A stretch of 64,000 nt of DNA from Topomyia yanbarensis (Eukaryota > Arthropoda > Insecta > Diptera > Culicidae), in contig NC_080672.1 in the NCBI RefSeq assembly GCF_030247195.1, positions 394,089,037 through 394,153,036 of the forward strand, given 5' to 3'. How positions within the stretch are numbered: the first letter of the stretch is position 1; every line of letters begins with the position of its first letter. Shown here piece by piece: positions 46,476 through 58,279 of this stretch. Both the position numbers and the translations under genes were made by a program. The notes under the pieces were generated by a model. It worked only from the letters and a program-made list of their open reading frames with translations. It did not search any database and had not been told where the DNA came from.

Positions 46476-48530
46476 TCCCTCTCGCAGGTTGATGGGATTG
46501 ACGGTATTGTAAACATCATCAAGCCACAATATATTCAATAGAGTTATCTAAATATAAGGACCTTCGCTCTTTTTAGTTTTTATTTGCACCAAGTTCTACT
46601 ACTAGAGGTTAATTAGTTCTCATGTTAATATTCTACCAAACATTATGACTACTGAGGATTTGATTTATATAAGAAGCCCGCTTCAAGATGTTGATTACAA
46701 TACGCCTCGATAGTGGTGTGTCGGGGAGGCCGGGAGGGCTGATATGAGCCTTTTGTCTGTTCTATACCTTTCCTCTATTCACCAGCTCATAACCAACAAT
46801 CAACCAGTAACAAATAGATAATTGAGAAAGGATGTGCTATGTGTGGTGATTGGCTATTCAAGTATTAGTAGTGTTTGAAGTACTAATGTATGTCTCATGT
46901 GATGATCATAACTTCAGCTGTATCTTGTACATATCTAATCTATTACGTCTCTCATATATTGTCTTTTATTTCTTCTTTTCGAGTCCTATACTTATACACC
47001 CGCCTTCAGCTGGGTCAACAAAGATGGTGATAGTGAACGTCTTAACACTCACACATTCTCAAACGCGGTCTCAGCGGGAACCTACAAAAATGACATCGTG
47101 CACGCGATTACGACTCGGTCACGTCCGAAAGTCTATCCTTGATCCTAGAAGCCTAGGGCCATGCCATCAGCTGGACCAATTAAGAAAATACGCCCATACC
47201 TATTAGACAACACGTCTCATGGCGACATGACCGGGAACCCTATCGATATAAACAATCCCACTCTCTGCCAGAATTCAAACCGCGCACTGAAAATTTAATA
47301 TCAGACTCACGGTTCGCGCAACCATTCAAGAACATACGTTACAAAATCACGTCAGCGCACAAACGTTAGAGCCCCTCGCGATTTTCCAAGCAACATTCGA
47401 ACTCGCAAACATGATTACACCCCGGTGATAAGGTGAAAATCTCAGCACTCATAAACTTACCAACACGATCTCAAGCATCAACCTACAAAGTCCCGCGCTC
47501 GCGCCATCATGAATCGGGATCGTCCGGAAGTCTCTATCCTCGGTACCAACAATCTAGGTCCTTGTTAATAAAAAAATAATAAAACTGAAAAATAACTCCC
47601 ATATCCACTAGACAAAACGTTCCATGGCGACATGACCGGAAACTCTAGTGATATGGGGTAACTCTCTCCCTGTCAGAATGTGATCCGTACACCGAAAACT
47701 AAAGATCAGAATGACGGTCCGCGAATATATGAATCGCCGCAGGGTTTCAAAATCGAATTTATACATGCGAAGTCACATACACGCGACAAACACGTCAAAA
47801 TACGAACGCTTAAGCCCTTCGCGATCATCTACGCACACCTATGCCCGCGATCGCGTAAACTTGATAACACTGCGGCAATTGTGTGAACGTTTTAGTACTT
47901 ACGAAGTTACAAACGCGATCTCAAACGCCAACCCGCAAATGCGCGATCATGAATCGGTCACGTCCGGAAATCTTTAACCTTCATTCTAGCAATTTAGGTC
48001 TATACATTCAGTTGGACCAATCAAAAAAAAAAAAATAAAGCTCATATCCACTAGACCACGCGTTCTACGACGACATGATTGGGAACTCTAATGATATGGA
48101 AGAGCCCACTTCCTTCTGGAATCTGAACCGTACACAAAAAATTAAGTATCAGATTCACGGTCCGCGCGCGATTATTCTAAAACACACGCGAATATGCGAA
48201 AGGCACACGGTTATGAAATAGAATTCATGCACGCGAAGTTACACGTTAGCACACGCGACATACAAACGCACACGCGATCGAGCACATTAACGTACAAATG
48301 TTCGAGCCCTTCGCGATGATACACGCGATTCCCTACGCCCGCACATGCCTGAACCGTACAATGAATATCACATTCAGAATCACGGCCCGCTACAATTGGC
48401 CTATTGCAGTGTTTTATTGGGCGACATTGCCTGTCTCGTCTGCAAATTGTAGTATGTGATTCTGACGGGGAGCCCTTCCGAGAACCTAGCTCTACAGCTC
48501 CAGTAGGACAACTCTCGAAAAAAAAAAAAA
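46476..48530 (+). mobile_element. Composite retroposon, complete copy B
   Basis: 2.06 kb, nearly identical to copy A over its whole length, flanked by a 20-bp target duplication (AAAACAAAGTATGCAAAGTA at 46456-46475 and 48531-48550) and ending in an A-run. It lacks small blocks present in copy A (for example around 47770-47790) and has a longer A-tail. It is inserted in the right arm of a long-TIR element. The high identity of two copies 36 kb apart points to recent activity. Confidence 0.87.
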
Positions 48531-48648
48531 AAAACAAAGTATGCAAAGTAGCTTTTTGTGACAATGTCTTCATGTACAGAAAGTTTCATTAAAATCTGAG
48601 AGGGTGCTGCCAACTCTGAATACGATTTGGCGCGAAATTCGTCAATTG

Positions 48649-50153
48649 AGAAAAATTCCTTTTAAATTTTTATTTTTTAGTATTAAGCTACGCGTCTGAA
48701 CTTTTAAATTTTAATTTTGAAAATCAAAAAAAAACATTGGCGACCTTGAAACGTCATTGATTACATTAATGTTAAGACTGCATGGAACCGTCTTAAGTAA
48801 AGTTGTGGTCAGTTGGGTAATCTGTAACTAGATAATTGATATTTGTCAGTATCATAGTAACTTTCGCTATATTTTCCCGAGTCAGATTTTTTTTATTTCA
48901 AAAATTGTAGAATTTATGCAACGATTTGACAATTTTTTAAATTTTTGCGTCATTTTTTGAGAGACTATAAAAATGGAATAAAATAAAACAAATTTCATGA
49001 TCGCCAAGTTCTGTCGCTAAGTTAGTGTCGGATTCTGATGAGACGAAGTCGGAATGCTAACTTTATGACAAATTTAGTTAATCGACGCACAAATATGATG
49101 TTACCCAATTTTCTCTTTAATGGAGAAAAATTGGTTTCTACCAAACTTTTCACATTAGAGAGAAAAGTAGCATATAGGTAAAATATTTTGGAATTTATTT
49201 GCTAAAAAACGGCACAATTTCGGCCCTCGAGAGTAGGGGACCCCTTGAATTGTTATGCTGTTTGAAACAATAATATAATTTTCTGAGAGCATTCTTATAT
49301 CGTTATTTTTCTGTCGTCTGACTCACAGTCTTTAAGACTTTAGATTGATAAAACCTCGCTTGCTTGGCTTATCAACTATTTCTTTTAGAGATTATCAATT
49401 TTCATTATTTTCAAAAACCGTTTGATTCTCGCTCAATGGAGAAAGCATTACCAATTGCAACTAGAGCTTCAAACTCGGGAATTTATTTCCCAAGAGTACC
49501 GGGACTTTCAAATTTAAGTTTTCTAAACCAAGAATCTCATTTTTACATAACAGCTGAATCAGCAGCGTTCTGTATGTCATCTTATTTCGTTATTATAATT
49601 ATCACCATTTATATAATAGATCCAATAAAGAATACCGTTGTATAAACTGAGTGACAGCATACAGGATTGTTTCTATAATTTGTAGTTCACCGTTCCACAT
49701 TTACTGATAGGTTTACGAAAATGCATTATATTGTTCGAGAGCTCTAATTGCAATAGATGTGCGATAATTTTGACAATTTCTTCAGACATCTGTCAAAAAA
49801 TCCTGATTTAAAAAAAAAAAATGCAGTATAGGTCTGGTTTTCTGTCCTCAAACTAATAACGAGTTGAATTTTGTAGAATCGCACTTTACTAGTAATCTGT
49901 GCTCTTTGATAATCTCGGACGACATTATATCCACATCCATTAACCGCCTGCCAAACCGGATATTTGTAAAAAAAATGTATTTTTTTTGTTCTCTTTATAC
50001 GTTTGAGAATAAATAGTTAATAATCTGTGTCCCGTTATCTTACTGAGTACCCCTACAGCTACACTCTTTGTTTTATGGCTTTCTAACGAAAAATTGAATT
50101 GATTTTAGGTTCTAATTCTCACAAATATTTTTTTTTTATTTTAATTTTTTAAT
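48649..50153. other. Mostly unassigned; hammerhead-family remnant
   Basis: At 49010-49175 a partial family-1 hammerhead unit lies on the plus strand: TTAGTGTCGGATT, CUGAUGA (49035-49041), GAC-GAA-GUC (49042-49050), then GGAA in place of GAAA. CTTTAATGGAGAAAAATTGG and an AGTAGCATATAGG end follow. Its 5' stem I and stem III strands are missing. The rest is A+T-rich with no gene. Confidence 0.45.
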
Positions 50154-50962
50154 CCCCTCTCCTAAGCTGATTGGATTGACGCTATTACTAACGCCTTGAG
50201 GCAATGCTAAATGTATCAGTTTGAATAAACTTAGTGCATTAATTATCAACAAGTAATACTACAGGGTGACTGATACGAAGTGTTGCCAGCTTCAGCCCGG
50301 TACATCTGTCAAAATGCTCATCAAATTTGCACGGATGACACCTTAAAAATTTCCGTTTCTGTTAAATAGAAAGAAAAGTATTCATAATGGAGTTTAAATG
50401 GGTTTTTGCATTATTTTGGAAATTACAACCAACTATTGTTCAAGACCTCAGTCATCCGAAAATAAATAAAATGTTCGTGTGTACCTTAAGTCTTCACATT
50501 GGCACCGGCAGCATTGATAAATGCTTTGGTAGTCGATCGAAAAAACGGCTCAATGATTATGAAGGTGAAGCGATCAATTCAGCAAAATTCATGACAGAAG
50601 TCGCAATGAATAAGCAAAATATCTGAAAATATCCCGTAAAAGATTTCTGCACATATTGAAAAACGAGCTTATGGTGAAGTCTTACATGTTCCGAAAGGTA
50701 CACGATCTTACATACGACCGCTCGAACTTTTCGCGATAGTACAAATCATGTCGCAAACGTGATCATTCACGAATTCCTACGCCCACGGTCTCGCAATCAT
50801 GAAATCCTCCCGATTAAGTAAATGTGTTAACACTTACGAATTTATAGACGCAAACGTCTCCCGCACGAACATACAAACACCCGCTCTCACGAAATCATGA
50901 ACCGTACTCGTCCAGAAGCTCCCACTCTAAAATACTTAACTCATATACATACACAGAATAAT
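50154..50962 (+). mobile_element. Composite retroposon fragment split by a mariner piece
   Basis: The head (CCTCTCCTAAGCTGATTGGA, then TTGACGCTATTACTAACG) is at 50154-50260. After an inserted mariner-like fragment the body continues (CGAACTTTTCGCGATAGTAC, CACGAATTCCTACGCCCACG) up to the start of the next copy at 50963. Confidence 0.6.
50265..50715 (+). pseudogene. Tc1/mariner (ITmD37E-like) N-terminal transposase remnant
   Basis: It starts at a CTACAGGGTGACTGATACG end. The frame 50387-50626 includes HPKINKMFVCTLSLHIGTGS and GSRSKKRLNDYEGEAINSAK, which fits the first helix-turn-helix and linker of mariner-like transposases (NKMFVYRTIKRY-type). After a stop at 50624-50626 and a frame change, text reading LHILKNELMVKSYMFRKVHD follows, the second helix-turn-helix. 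The catalytic domain is absent. It is inserted in a composite retroposon and is a candidate relative of the fragment at 1-306. Confidence 0.6.
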
Positions 50963-53548
50963 GCCCTCCCCAAGGTTGAGGGGTTTGACGGTATTGCAAA
51001 CATCATCAGGCATGTTGCGTACATCGGCGCTAAAGAACAACTGCTTTAAGATGGTTATTGCATTACACCTCGATAGTGGTGCATCGGGGAGACCGAGAGG
51101 GCTTATGCGCTTTTTTATGTTCTATGTTTCTTCATACTCTGCACCTGCGCATACAAACGCTCAACCACTGGTCTGAGCGCGGTGATGTGGCCAACTGACG
51201 GGTCGTCGTGCATTGACTTTTGCTGTGTGCCGTGTTTGCAAATAATGGCGGTATTCGTGGACGGTGCTCACAGTCGGTCGAATTCGTCATTGTGCATATA
51301 CTAATTAAATTAATTTAATAATTAACTTAATTTAATAAATACATAAGTAGAAACCTATTAGCTGTCGCTTTGTAATAATCGTAGTTTTTCGTACTAGTGT
51401 ACAGTTGTTATGTGGTAGTCGTATGTCTATCTATTTATGTGTTCGTCTGAGTATTTGTGACAGTTGGGTCAGGGAATGGATGCAAAACTGGCGTATATGA
51501 TAGAATAGTGGCTAATACTTCTGGTGATCAATTTGTGCATTTGGTTCTATTCAATCGGGAAAGTTGGATTGGATAAATTAGGGAACAATAAATTTACCGA
51601 CGCACGTGAGTCATCCATTCCCGGTCAGCACAGCATAATGAAAGTCTAACAGCATGCAATTGTCGTCGTTAATGGTAAATATACAACATTTGCTGCATTA
51701 AGACGAGTTTGATTGCATGTTACATGTGTTTTTCTATTCTACTTCATTAGTCTGTACTTTTGCACATCTATTAGTTTGCTTTTCCATTACTGATGTATAC
51801 CCAAATAGTATCGGTCAATTTATACACCTCTAATCAAGCTCTGCATCTTTTTTTCTTCATTCGACATTATATTCCTGATAGGATTCCTGATATTGGTATA
51901 TCTCTACTATACACTATCTATACTCATATAGGTACAAATGCTCGTGGCCTTCGCGATAACACAAACCTGGCCACAAACGCGACCATGCAATTGCAATAAT
52001 CTACACATACGCCCGCGATTTCGCCTACATGAAAACCCAGGTAGTTAAGTAAACGTAGCATCTTAAACTTCCAAACGCGGTCTCAAACATTAACCCACCA
52101 CTCGCGCGATCATGAAACGGTCATGTTCTAAGTCTTACCTCGGTCCTAGCAATCTGGACTAATGTCTTCAGTTGAACCAATCAAAAAAGTGACGCTCATA
52201 TTCACTAAACAACACGTTCCATGGTGACATGACCTGGAACTCTTGTGATATGGGAAACGGACTCTCTTCTACCATCTGTACCATACACTAAAAATTAAGC
52301 ATTAGATGCAGGTTCGCGCGCGATCAAACAAGAATACACGCTACATCATTATAAAATCGAAATTATACACGCGAAATCACATACACGTGACAAACACAGC
52401 ACCTACACCCGCGATCTCGTAAACATGATAACATCCCGGTGATAAAGTGAATATCTCAGCTCCTATAAACTTTCAAACGCGGTCTCAAGCGTGAACCTAA
52501 AAACTCCCGCGGTTGCACGATCATGAATCGGTCACTTCCGGATCTTTGATATCAACAGACTAAGTCCATGCCTTCAATTGGATCAATTAAAAAAAGATAG
52601 CTCTCATATCCACTGGACACCACGTTACATGGCGACATGACCGAGGATTCTAGTGATATGGGGTAACTTACTCCCTGTCAGAATGTGAATTGTACACCGA
52701 AAACTAACTATCAGAATGAAGGTCCGCGTGACCATCCAAGAACGCACGCATATGTAGGAATGGCCACACGGTTACAAGATCCAGTTTTGCACACGCGAAG
52801 TCACATGAACGCGAGCACACGTAACAAACGCGTTAACATACGAACGCTTAAACCCTTCGCGATTAACAACGCACACCTACGTTCGCGATCGCGCAAACTT
52901 AATAACACCCTGGTAATAAAGAGAACGTTTTAGCACTTACGAAGTTTCATACGCTGTTTCAAACGCGAACCTACAAACGTCCGTTTTCGCGCGCTCATGA
53001 ATCGGTCACGTCAGGAAACCATTACTCTCTGTCCTAATAACTTTGGTCCATACAGTAGGACCAATAAAAAATAAAGGTCATAGGTGCCATAGCGACATCA
53101 CCGGGAACTCTAGTGATATGGAAGATCACACTTTCTTACGTACACCAAAAATTAGCATAAGATTCACGGTCCGCGCGCGATTATCCAAGAACACACGCGA
53201 ATATGCGAAAGGCACACGGTTATAAAATAGAATTTATACACGCGAAGTTACATACACGTTAGCACGCGCGACATACAAACGCACACGCGATCGAACACGT
53301 TAACATACAAATGCTCGAGCCCTTCGCGATGATACACGCTATCGGGAGTCCCTACGCCCGCACATACCTAAACCGTACAATGAATATCACATTCAGAATC
53401 ACGGCCCGCTACAATTGGCCTAAAGCAGTGTTTTAGTGGGCGCCATTCGTCCGTCTCGTCTGCAAATTGTAGCATGTGATTCTGACGGGGAGCCCTTCCG
53501 AGAATCTAGCTCTACAGCTCCAGTAGGACAACTCTCGAGAAAAAGAAA
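50963..53548 (+). mobile_element. Composite retroposon, longest copy (2.6 kb)
   Basis: It begins GCCCTCCCCAAGGTTGAGG and runs through CACCTCGATAGTGGTGCATC and a leader longer than in copies A and B (51240-51900, collinear with the minus copy at 603-1645). It then has at least three body units with GCGACAT(G/C)ACC at about 52226, 52630 and 53090, and ends with the 3' hairpin and GACAACTCTCGAG plus a short A-rich end. No target duplication was found. It appears to represent an older or alternative-leader subfamily. Confidence 0.7.
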
Positions 53549-54039
53549 ATATATTTAGAAGATTTTTGGGAAAGTGGAAAATGCGGATCTTGAAGATTCC
53601 TTCTGGTACTTCAACAATCTGGTTGCTTTTGGATCGGTAATAAGGAGCAGACGCCACATGTCCATGTCTGAGGCCATTTTGAAAACCAAGATGGCGATTT
53701 CCGGTTCAGTGAAATTCAGTAAAATCCCATCAATATGGGTATTTTTCGAATGGGATTGATGAGTGGACGCCAGATATTGATGTCTGAGGCATTTTGACCA
53801 ATATTTTTGATAAAACGCCGAAATTACCCCTTTTCTTAAAATCGTGTAAGTCCTTTGCATTGAATGTAACGCGGTTTTTTTGCACGGTTTTCAGAATTTA
53901 TGCGGTCTATTGCAAGGTTTTTTTAAACGATACATATCCCCATATAAAAAACCTTAGTGTACTATTGACAGAAATGCAATGCATTTTAGTATTCCTTAGG
54001 TATTTTCAATTATCTTATTTCGCTGTGATATGGAAGATC
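53549..54039. repeat. CCAAGATGGCG-type dispersed repeat
   Basis: The part at 53570-53800 shares AAAACCAAGATGGCGATTTCC and flanking text with the fold-back element at 8488-8760, with an internal GAGCAGACGCCACAT / GAGTGGACGCCAGATAT repeat. The rest is unassigned. Confidence 0.5.
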
Positions 54040-54490
54040 ACATTTGTACATTTGTACCTAAAAATTTACCAACGCGGTCGCAACCATCAACCCACCGCTC
54101 GCGTAATCATGAATCGGTCACGTCCACAAGTCTCTACCCTTGATCCTAGCAGCCCAAACTCATGCCTTCAGTTGGACCAATAGAAACAAAAACTGGACAA
54201 GACGTCCACGTGCGATCATTGAATAACACGTGACCTTGCGAATGGCTTGTAAAAATAATGTATCCACACGAAGTTACATACGTACTAGCGCACGCGACAA
54301 AAACGTCAACATACAAACGCTCGAGTCCTTCGCGATCATCCTCGTACAACCATACCCACGATCTCGCAAACAAAATAACAGCCCGGTGACTAAGTGAACG
54401 GTTTAGCACTTATAAATTCACAAAGGCGGTCTCAAGAGTGAACCGCCGCTCGAGTTCGCGCGATCATGAATCGGTTTCATCTGGAAACCC
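54040..54490 (+). mobile_element. Composite retroposon, body fragment
   Basis: Contains AAATTTACCAACGCGGTCGC, AATCATGAATCGGTCACGTC, CTTCAGTTGGACCAATAGAA and CGCTCGAGTCCTTCGCGATC. About one unit, without head or tail. Confidence 0.65.
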
Positions 54491-56080
54491 CTATTCTGCC
54501 CGCGAAGACCGTTTCAGGCAGCGTCTCTACGTCCTTTATTCGTGCAGCAGATTTATTTCGCATTATATCCACTTTCTACGCTTGACTCTTTACTTTTCCA
54601 GACAGAGACCGTACGTAGGCCAATCTCGTTTTAGAGTCTGACAAACGAATAATCAATTCTGAATACTTCAGAATGTGTTCCGTTTTCGGGGAATAATTGC
54701 CGGGCACATTGGCTGAAATTTTTAATCTGGTAAGTTATCCTTACTCAGCATTGCTCATTGGTGTTCCCAGATCCGAATAGTTACGCGAGTTGATCATACG
54801 TCGATAGCCCATCTTTTCCCCCTCCGACAAACGCAATGGCAAAGCGTCACCAAGAAACCTCGGGAGTAGTAATCTTCCATACCTGTGCAATCACACCAAA
54901 ACAGATAGGCATCCCCATACATTGATGAGCACTGGTTCACAAAACACATACGTGGTGCAGCTTCTTCACTTCAAACTCCAGAGAAGGTTCCAAAACCCGC
55001 TGATCAAGTTTTCAAGCCCTAATTTCACTTTGTTAGTCTTCACAATTAACACTAGATTATTTCGAAAAAAAATCAGACTTGCTTACAGTGGTGGCAATAC
55101 TCCCACGGCCGGCTGTTTTGGAGTTCAAATTGAAGCAGTTTCGGGATCAAGTAAATTACTCTCGATGGTCGGCCATCCAGAGTTTAAACACAAGAAAAAC
55201 ATAAAATATTTCTTTCCTCTGAGTATACGTGTACTCCGAGACTAAGCATCCCACCGCATAAAAATATATTCAATTCATGGTCGCATTGCCTGCTTGTGGC
55301 GAATCCTAGACCTATACCTGTCCTTTAATCCAACTCCGTAATACCTATGGAAGCGTCGCTGAGTCGGTGGCCTTCCTTAAGTAGGTCTTACATCAACATT
55401 TCCTACCCTATCCTAAGTATCGGTGAAGATGGTCGTGGCCGGCAATAACGATTCTCATGCTATTGGTTTACTGAACTCAAAAGAGATAAAGTTCATTTCC
55501 GATCATTTATCTTACAAGCAAGATGAGTTCAACTACCTATAGGTAACATGATAATCGTTAGTATGCAATCTACGAATAGCATCGTGCTTCGCAACGCAAC
55601 TAGGAAAAATACTGGAGTAAAACGGATATCCTTGCTGATGAATTGGTTATTCTTCAATGGCACAATGAGAACCAACTCATGTTCAAAAAAATAGATCACA
55701 TTGGCGCATAACCTCTCAACCTAACAGGCAAATAGTGTATCCATTTTCCATTCGTCCAACATCCGCTGCACTCAGTCAATACCAACAACTAGAGCATACA
55801 TCTGCATATGACAAAATTAAAGCACATCCGCCACAGACCGACCCTAATGAATCAAATCTGATGACACACATACGGCACACGCCCGAACCATGCGTACAGA
55901 CTAATCAAGTCTAGGAAGCTACCCCCAGAGCGCTGTCTTTACGGCTCAATTAGCACCGAGCATACAACACTGATTAGCGCCGGCGGTCATTGGCACTGCA
56001 AGCAATTACGATTACTACCTACGAAGTGGAATGTGATTAACCTGATTCTTCCTCGTTTCCTTCTCATCTATTCATCATTC
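54491..56080. other. Dispersed-repeat-like DNA; no gene seen
   Basis: CGCTGAGTCGGTGGCCTTCC near 55357 matches text near 15775, and the following CCTATCCTAAGTATCGGTGA and GGCCGGCAATAACG look like retroelement 3' text, but I cannot name the family. The frame 54922-55245 (107 codons) has no domain. Confidence 0.35.
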
Positions 56081-56124
56081 GATCGTTCATTTTTTTTGGT
56101 CGAAACTACACTGTTTCGCTTGTA

Positions 56125-56376
56125 TCCTCTTGTAAGTTCTACATTATTGCCTCTTTTTTCTAACCGTTTGTTATTTTCTCTTCTTGTTTCAGGTTAGTAG
56201 CAGCTTCTGGTGTGTGCCCTCGCCATATCCAATCAATGAAGAGAAAAGTAGAAGCAGCAGAAAAAGCAACAGTTCCAATTCCGACGCAATCCTCACGGCA
56301 GAAGCAACCGTCCAACGCACGGTCCTAAGTGTGGCCACTTGTACATGTTTCGCCACTTTACCGGGCAGACAATTCT
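56125..56376 (+). other. Possible exon with upstream splice acceptor
   Basis: A pyrimidine-rich run (TTATTTTCTCTTCTTGTTTCAG) ends at 56192 and is followed by an open frame to the TGA at about 56376 that reads VSSSFWCVPSPYPINEEKSR and onwards, rich in Ser. This looks like a 3' splice site and exon, but CAGGTTAGT at the same place could equally serve as a donor, and the protein is unrecognised. Weak evidence only. Confidence 0.2.
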
Positions 56377-57800
56377 GACTGATGATTCTCGAGCGTAGCC
56401 AAAGTTCCTCCTATCTTCCCATGAAGGAACGAACGAACGAGAACCGATCGTGGCGTCGTCGCATCGGTTTCCCAGGCTGTAAATCGGTGTGAAATAGCTA
56501 CGGGAATTGATGACTTCATACGTGCTGCTGGGAGGTTCTGTTCTGTTCCGATCGTTCTGCGGGGCGTGAGTCAGTATTGTTAGTGGTATCGCCATTTCTC
56601 GAATTGCGCCACAGTGCGGAAAATATTTTATTGTTCCTCATAGCAATAACAAAAATCCGTTACTTTTTACGATTATGAGTTTTGTTTACTCGGACATAAA
56701 TTTTCGTTGAGCAGCATCTTTTTTCCGCTTCTGCTCCACATACATTGGAAATATGCAAGCTTCATTATTGAATACATCCGCCGCGGCGACGCAACGAAAC
56801 AGACGCGTGCCGTGGCTTTTTTTCGTCCGTTTATGCCCAATACACAAACCATCTTTTACTGTCCCATTGTTTTGGCTGGACTGAACTTGACTTTTGCGGT
56901 GGTCGTTCGTGCGGGGCGGTCAGTTGGTCAAAATATTCAGGCCGCTTCTTCGCTGAATTGCTCCAGATTTGTGCGCTGGAATTCGTTCTGCAGCTGCTGC
57001 TGCTGCCCGGCAGGTTATCTAAACACGCCTTCAGCCCTTGCAGCAGCTCTCGCTGTTCGACTCATTACAAAAGCATACCTACATACACGAATAAGAATGT
57101 GGTTCACGAGGCTGCTGTGTGTGCTGCAACTGTTGTTTGCTCGAGACCGTTTCTCATTTCACTTAAAAGCATTGTATTTATATTTCATTCCCATTTCTTT
57201 TGTGTTGTGGCTGGCTGCGATGACCACCACCAGCCAGCGGAGCCAGCGAGCGAGTCAGCCCGCACAGAACTCATGTAATGGGTATATCACTGGAATTGAA
57301 CAAGTTGTGTGTGCTTTTACGTTTATTGCTTTTTGATTGCACCAGTTCTCGTGCAGCTGTACTTTGCTCTCGAAGAAGTGTAATGTCAGTTTAGAGCGCG
57401 CTTTTTTATCGGAATTTATGATTTGGTCCGATTGCGTCAACAATGCGGAAAATCGCCGATCGATAAATAATCGACCAATACACAAATTATACGTCGTAAA
57501 CTGCATCGGTCTCTGCCGTCGTTTAGCGGAACGATTTGTATTTAATCGCTGGGTAGAGGGACACGTGCTACTTACTTTTATGGGTTGATCTGACTTTACC
57601 GTACTATGAATATGTATCCACTGGGAAAAAAAACTAAATTAAACTAAAATTCCTACTATTTAAATTATGCATGAGCCGACTTCAAATGTTTATCAAGCAA
57701 GTAACATGAGACGTGATTTCCTATTATTTTTACTCAGTTTTGCACTATTATTTGGTTTGAACTCATGTCCTCCGAATTCTCTAAAGCTTGGTATTTTTTT
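56377..57800. other. G+C-richer, apparently single-copy DNA; no gene proven
   Basis: The longest frame (56707-57336, 209 codons) begins at TTG rather than ATG, is rich in hydrophobic residues and Cys, and shows no domain. Text such as TGCAGCTGCTGCTGCTGCC (about 56990) and CAGCCAGCGGAGCCAGCGAG gives a simple-repeat look. It may be intron or UTR of a host gene. Confidence 0.35.
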
Positions 57801-57854
57801 TATCTTTTGAGTGATTCAAAAACGAATCATTTTATCTTAAATACATAAAATTGG

Positions 57855-58275
57855 ATTTTGCGAATTCTCCTCATCAGTAACTGACACCGTCTTGGTACCA
57901 GTTAGACACTGAACCAAAAAAACAAATCACACGTATTGTATGAATGCTTAAACGACTAGCTAATTCCAAGTGATGTCTCGGGAAGCACGCACCGATGTAC
58001 TGGTTAGCTGGCAAGAAAGTGGAAGCGAAATCTTGTTTTTTTTTTGACTTGCAAACCAAAGATTTTCCCTAAAGGGTTTTCCTTGGATTGAACCAAATTT
58101 ACGCTTAAGAGTACCTGAAATAATAAAATGTGATTCAATTATTTTTTCTCTTTTAGGAGTAGATATTGCATAGTGCCAGACGTTTGGCTTTCTACCCAAA
58201 AAAGAAGAGTTTGTTTTCGCTTTCTTTTCAGTAAACTGGAGCTTATTTCTCGAGACATCACTCAGGATCAGCCAG
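57855..58275 (-). mobile_element. Hammerhead-bearing repeat family 2 with inverted partial copy
   Basis: On the minus strand GUC (57907-57905) is followed by stem I TAACTGGTACC paired with GGTGTCAGTTA, CUGAUGA (57877-57871) and GGAGAATTC. The GAAAC box is deleted (the strand goes straight to GCAAAA). Downstream on the plus strand come AAGTGATGTCTCGGGAAGC and GCAAGAAAGTGGAAGCG. At 58200-58275 a second copy of that block lies inverted (TTTTCGCTTTCTTTTCAGTA, CTCGAGACATCACTC). The ribozyme is inactive by prediction. Confidence 0.5.
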
Positions 58276-58279
58276 TTCA

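Larger units (their letters stand above)
43909..48648. mobile_element. Long-TIR DNA element, copy 1, with nested retroposon
   Basis: The outer ends CAATTGACGAATTTCGCGCC (43909) and its complement (to 48648) open arms of about 550 bp. Examples are TTTTGAAAAG...CAGTCTAGA-type text, GTAGGAGTCGATGA and ATAGGTAATTGTGTTCCCTA with inverted partners at 45720-46220. Part of the right arm (about 45960-46220) is duplicated at 46225-46470. The core (44480-45700) contains a transposase-like remnant. Complete retroposon copy B sits in the right arm. Copy 2 is at 59656-62560. The superfamily is unknown. Confidence 0.65.

Noticed and set aside
56707..57336. 209-codon plus-strand frame as a host gene
   Set aside because: It starts at TTG, has no domain, is compositionally odd (Cys and hydrophobic runs over CTG-rich DNA) and has an overlapping alternative frame (56958-57278). 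Not enough to call a gene.
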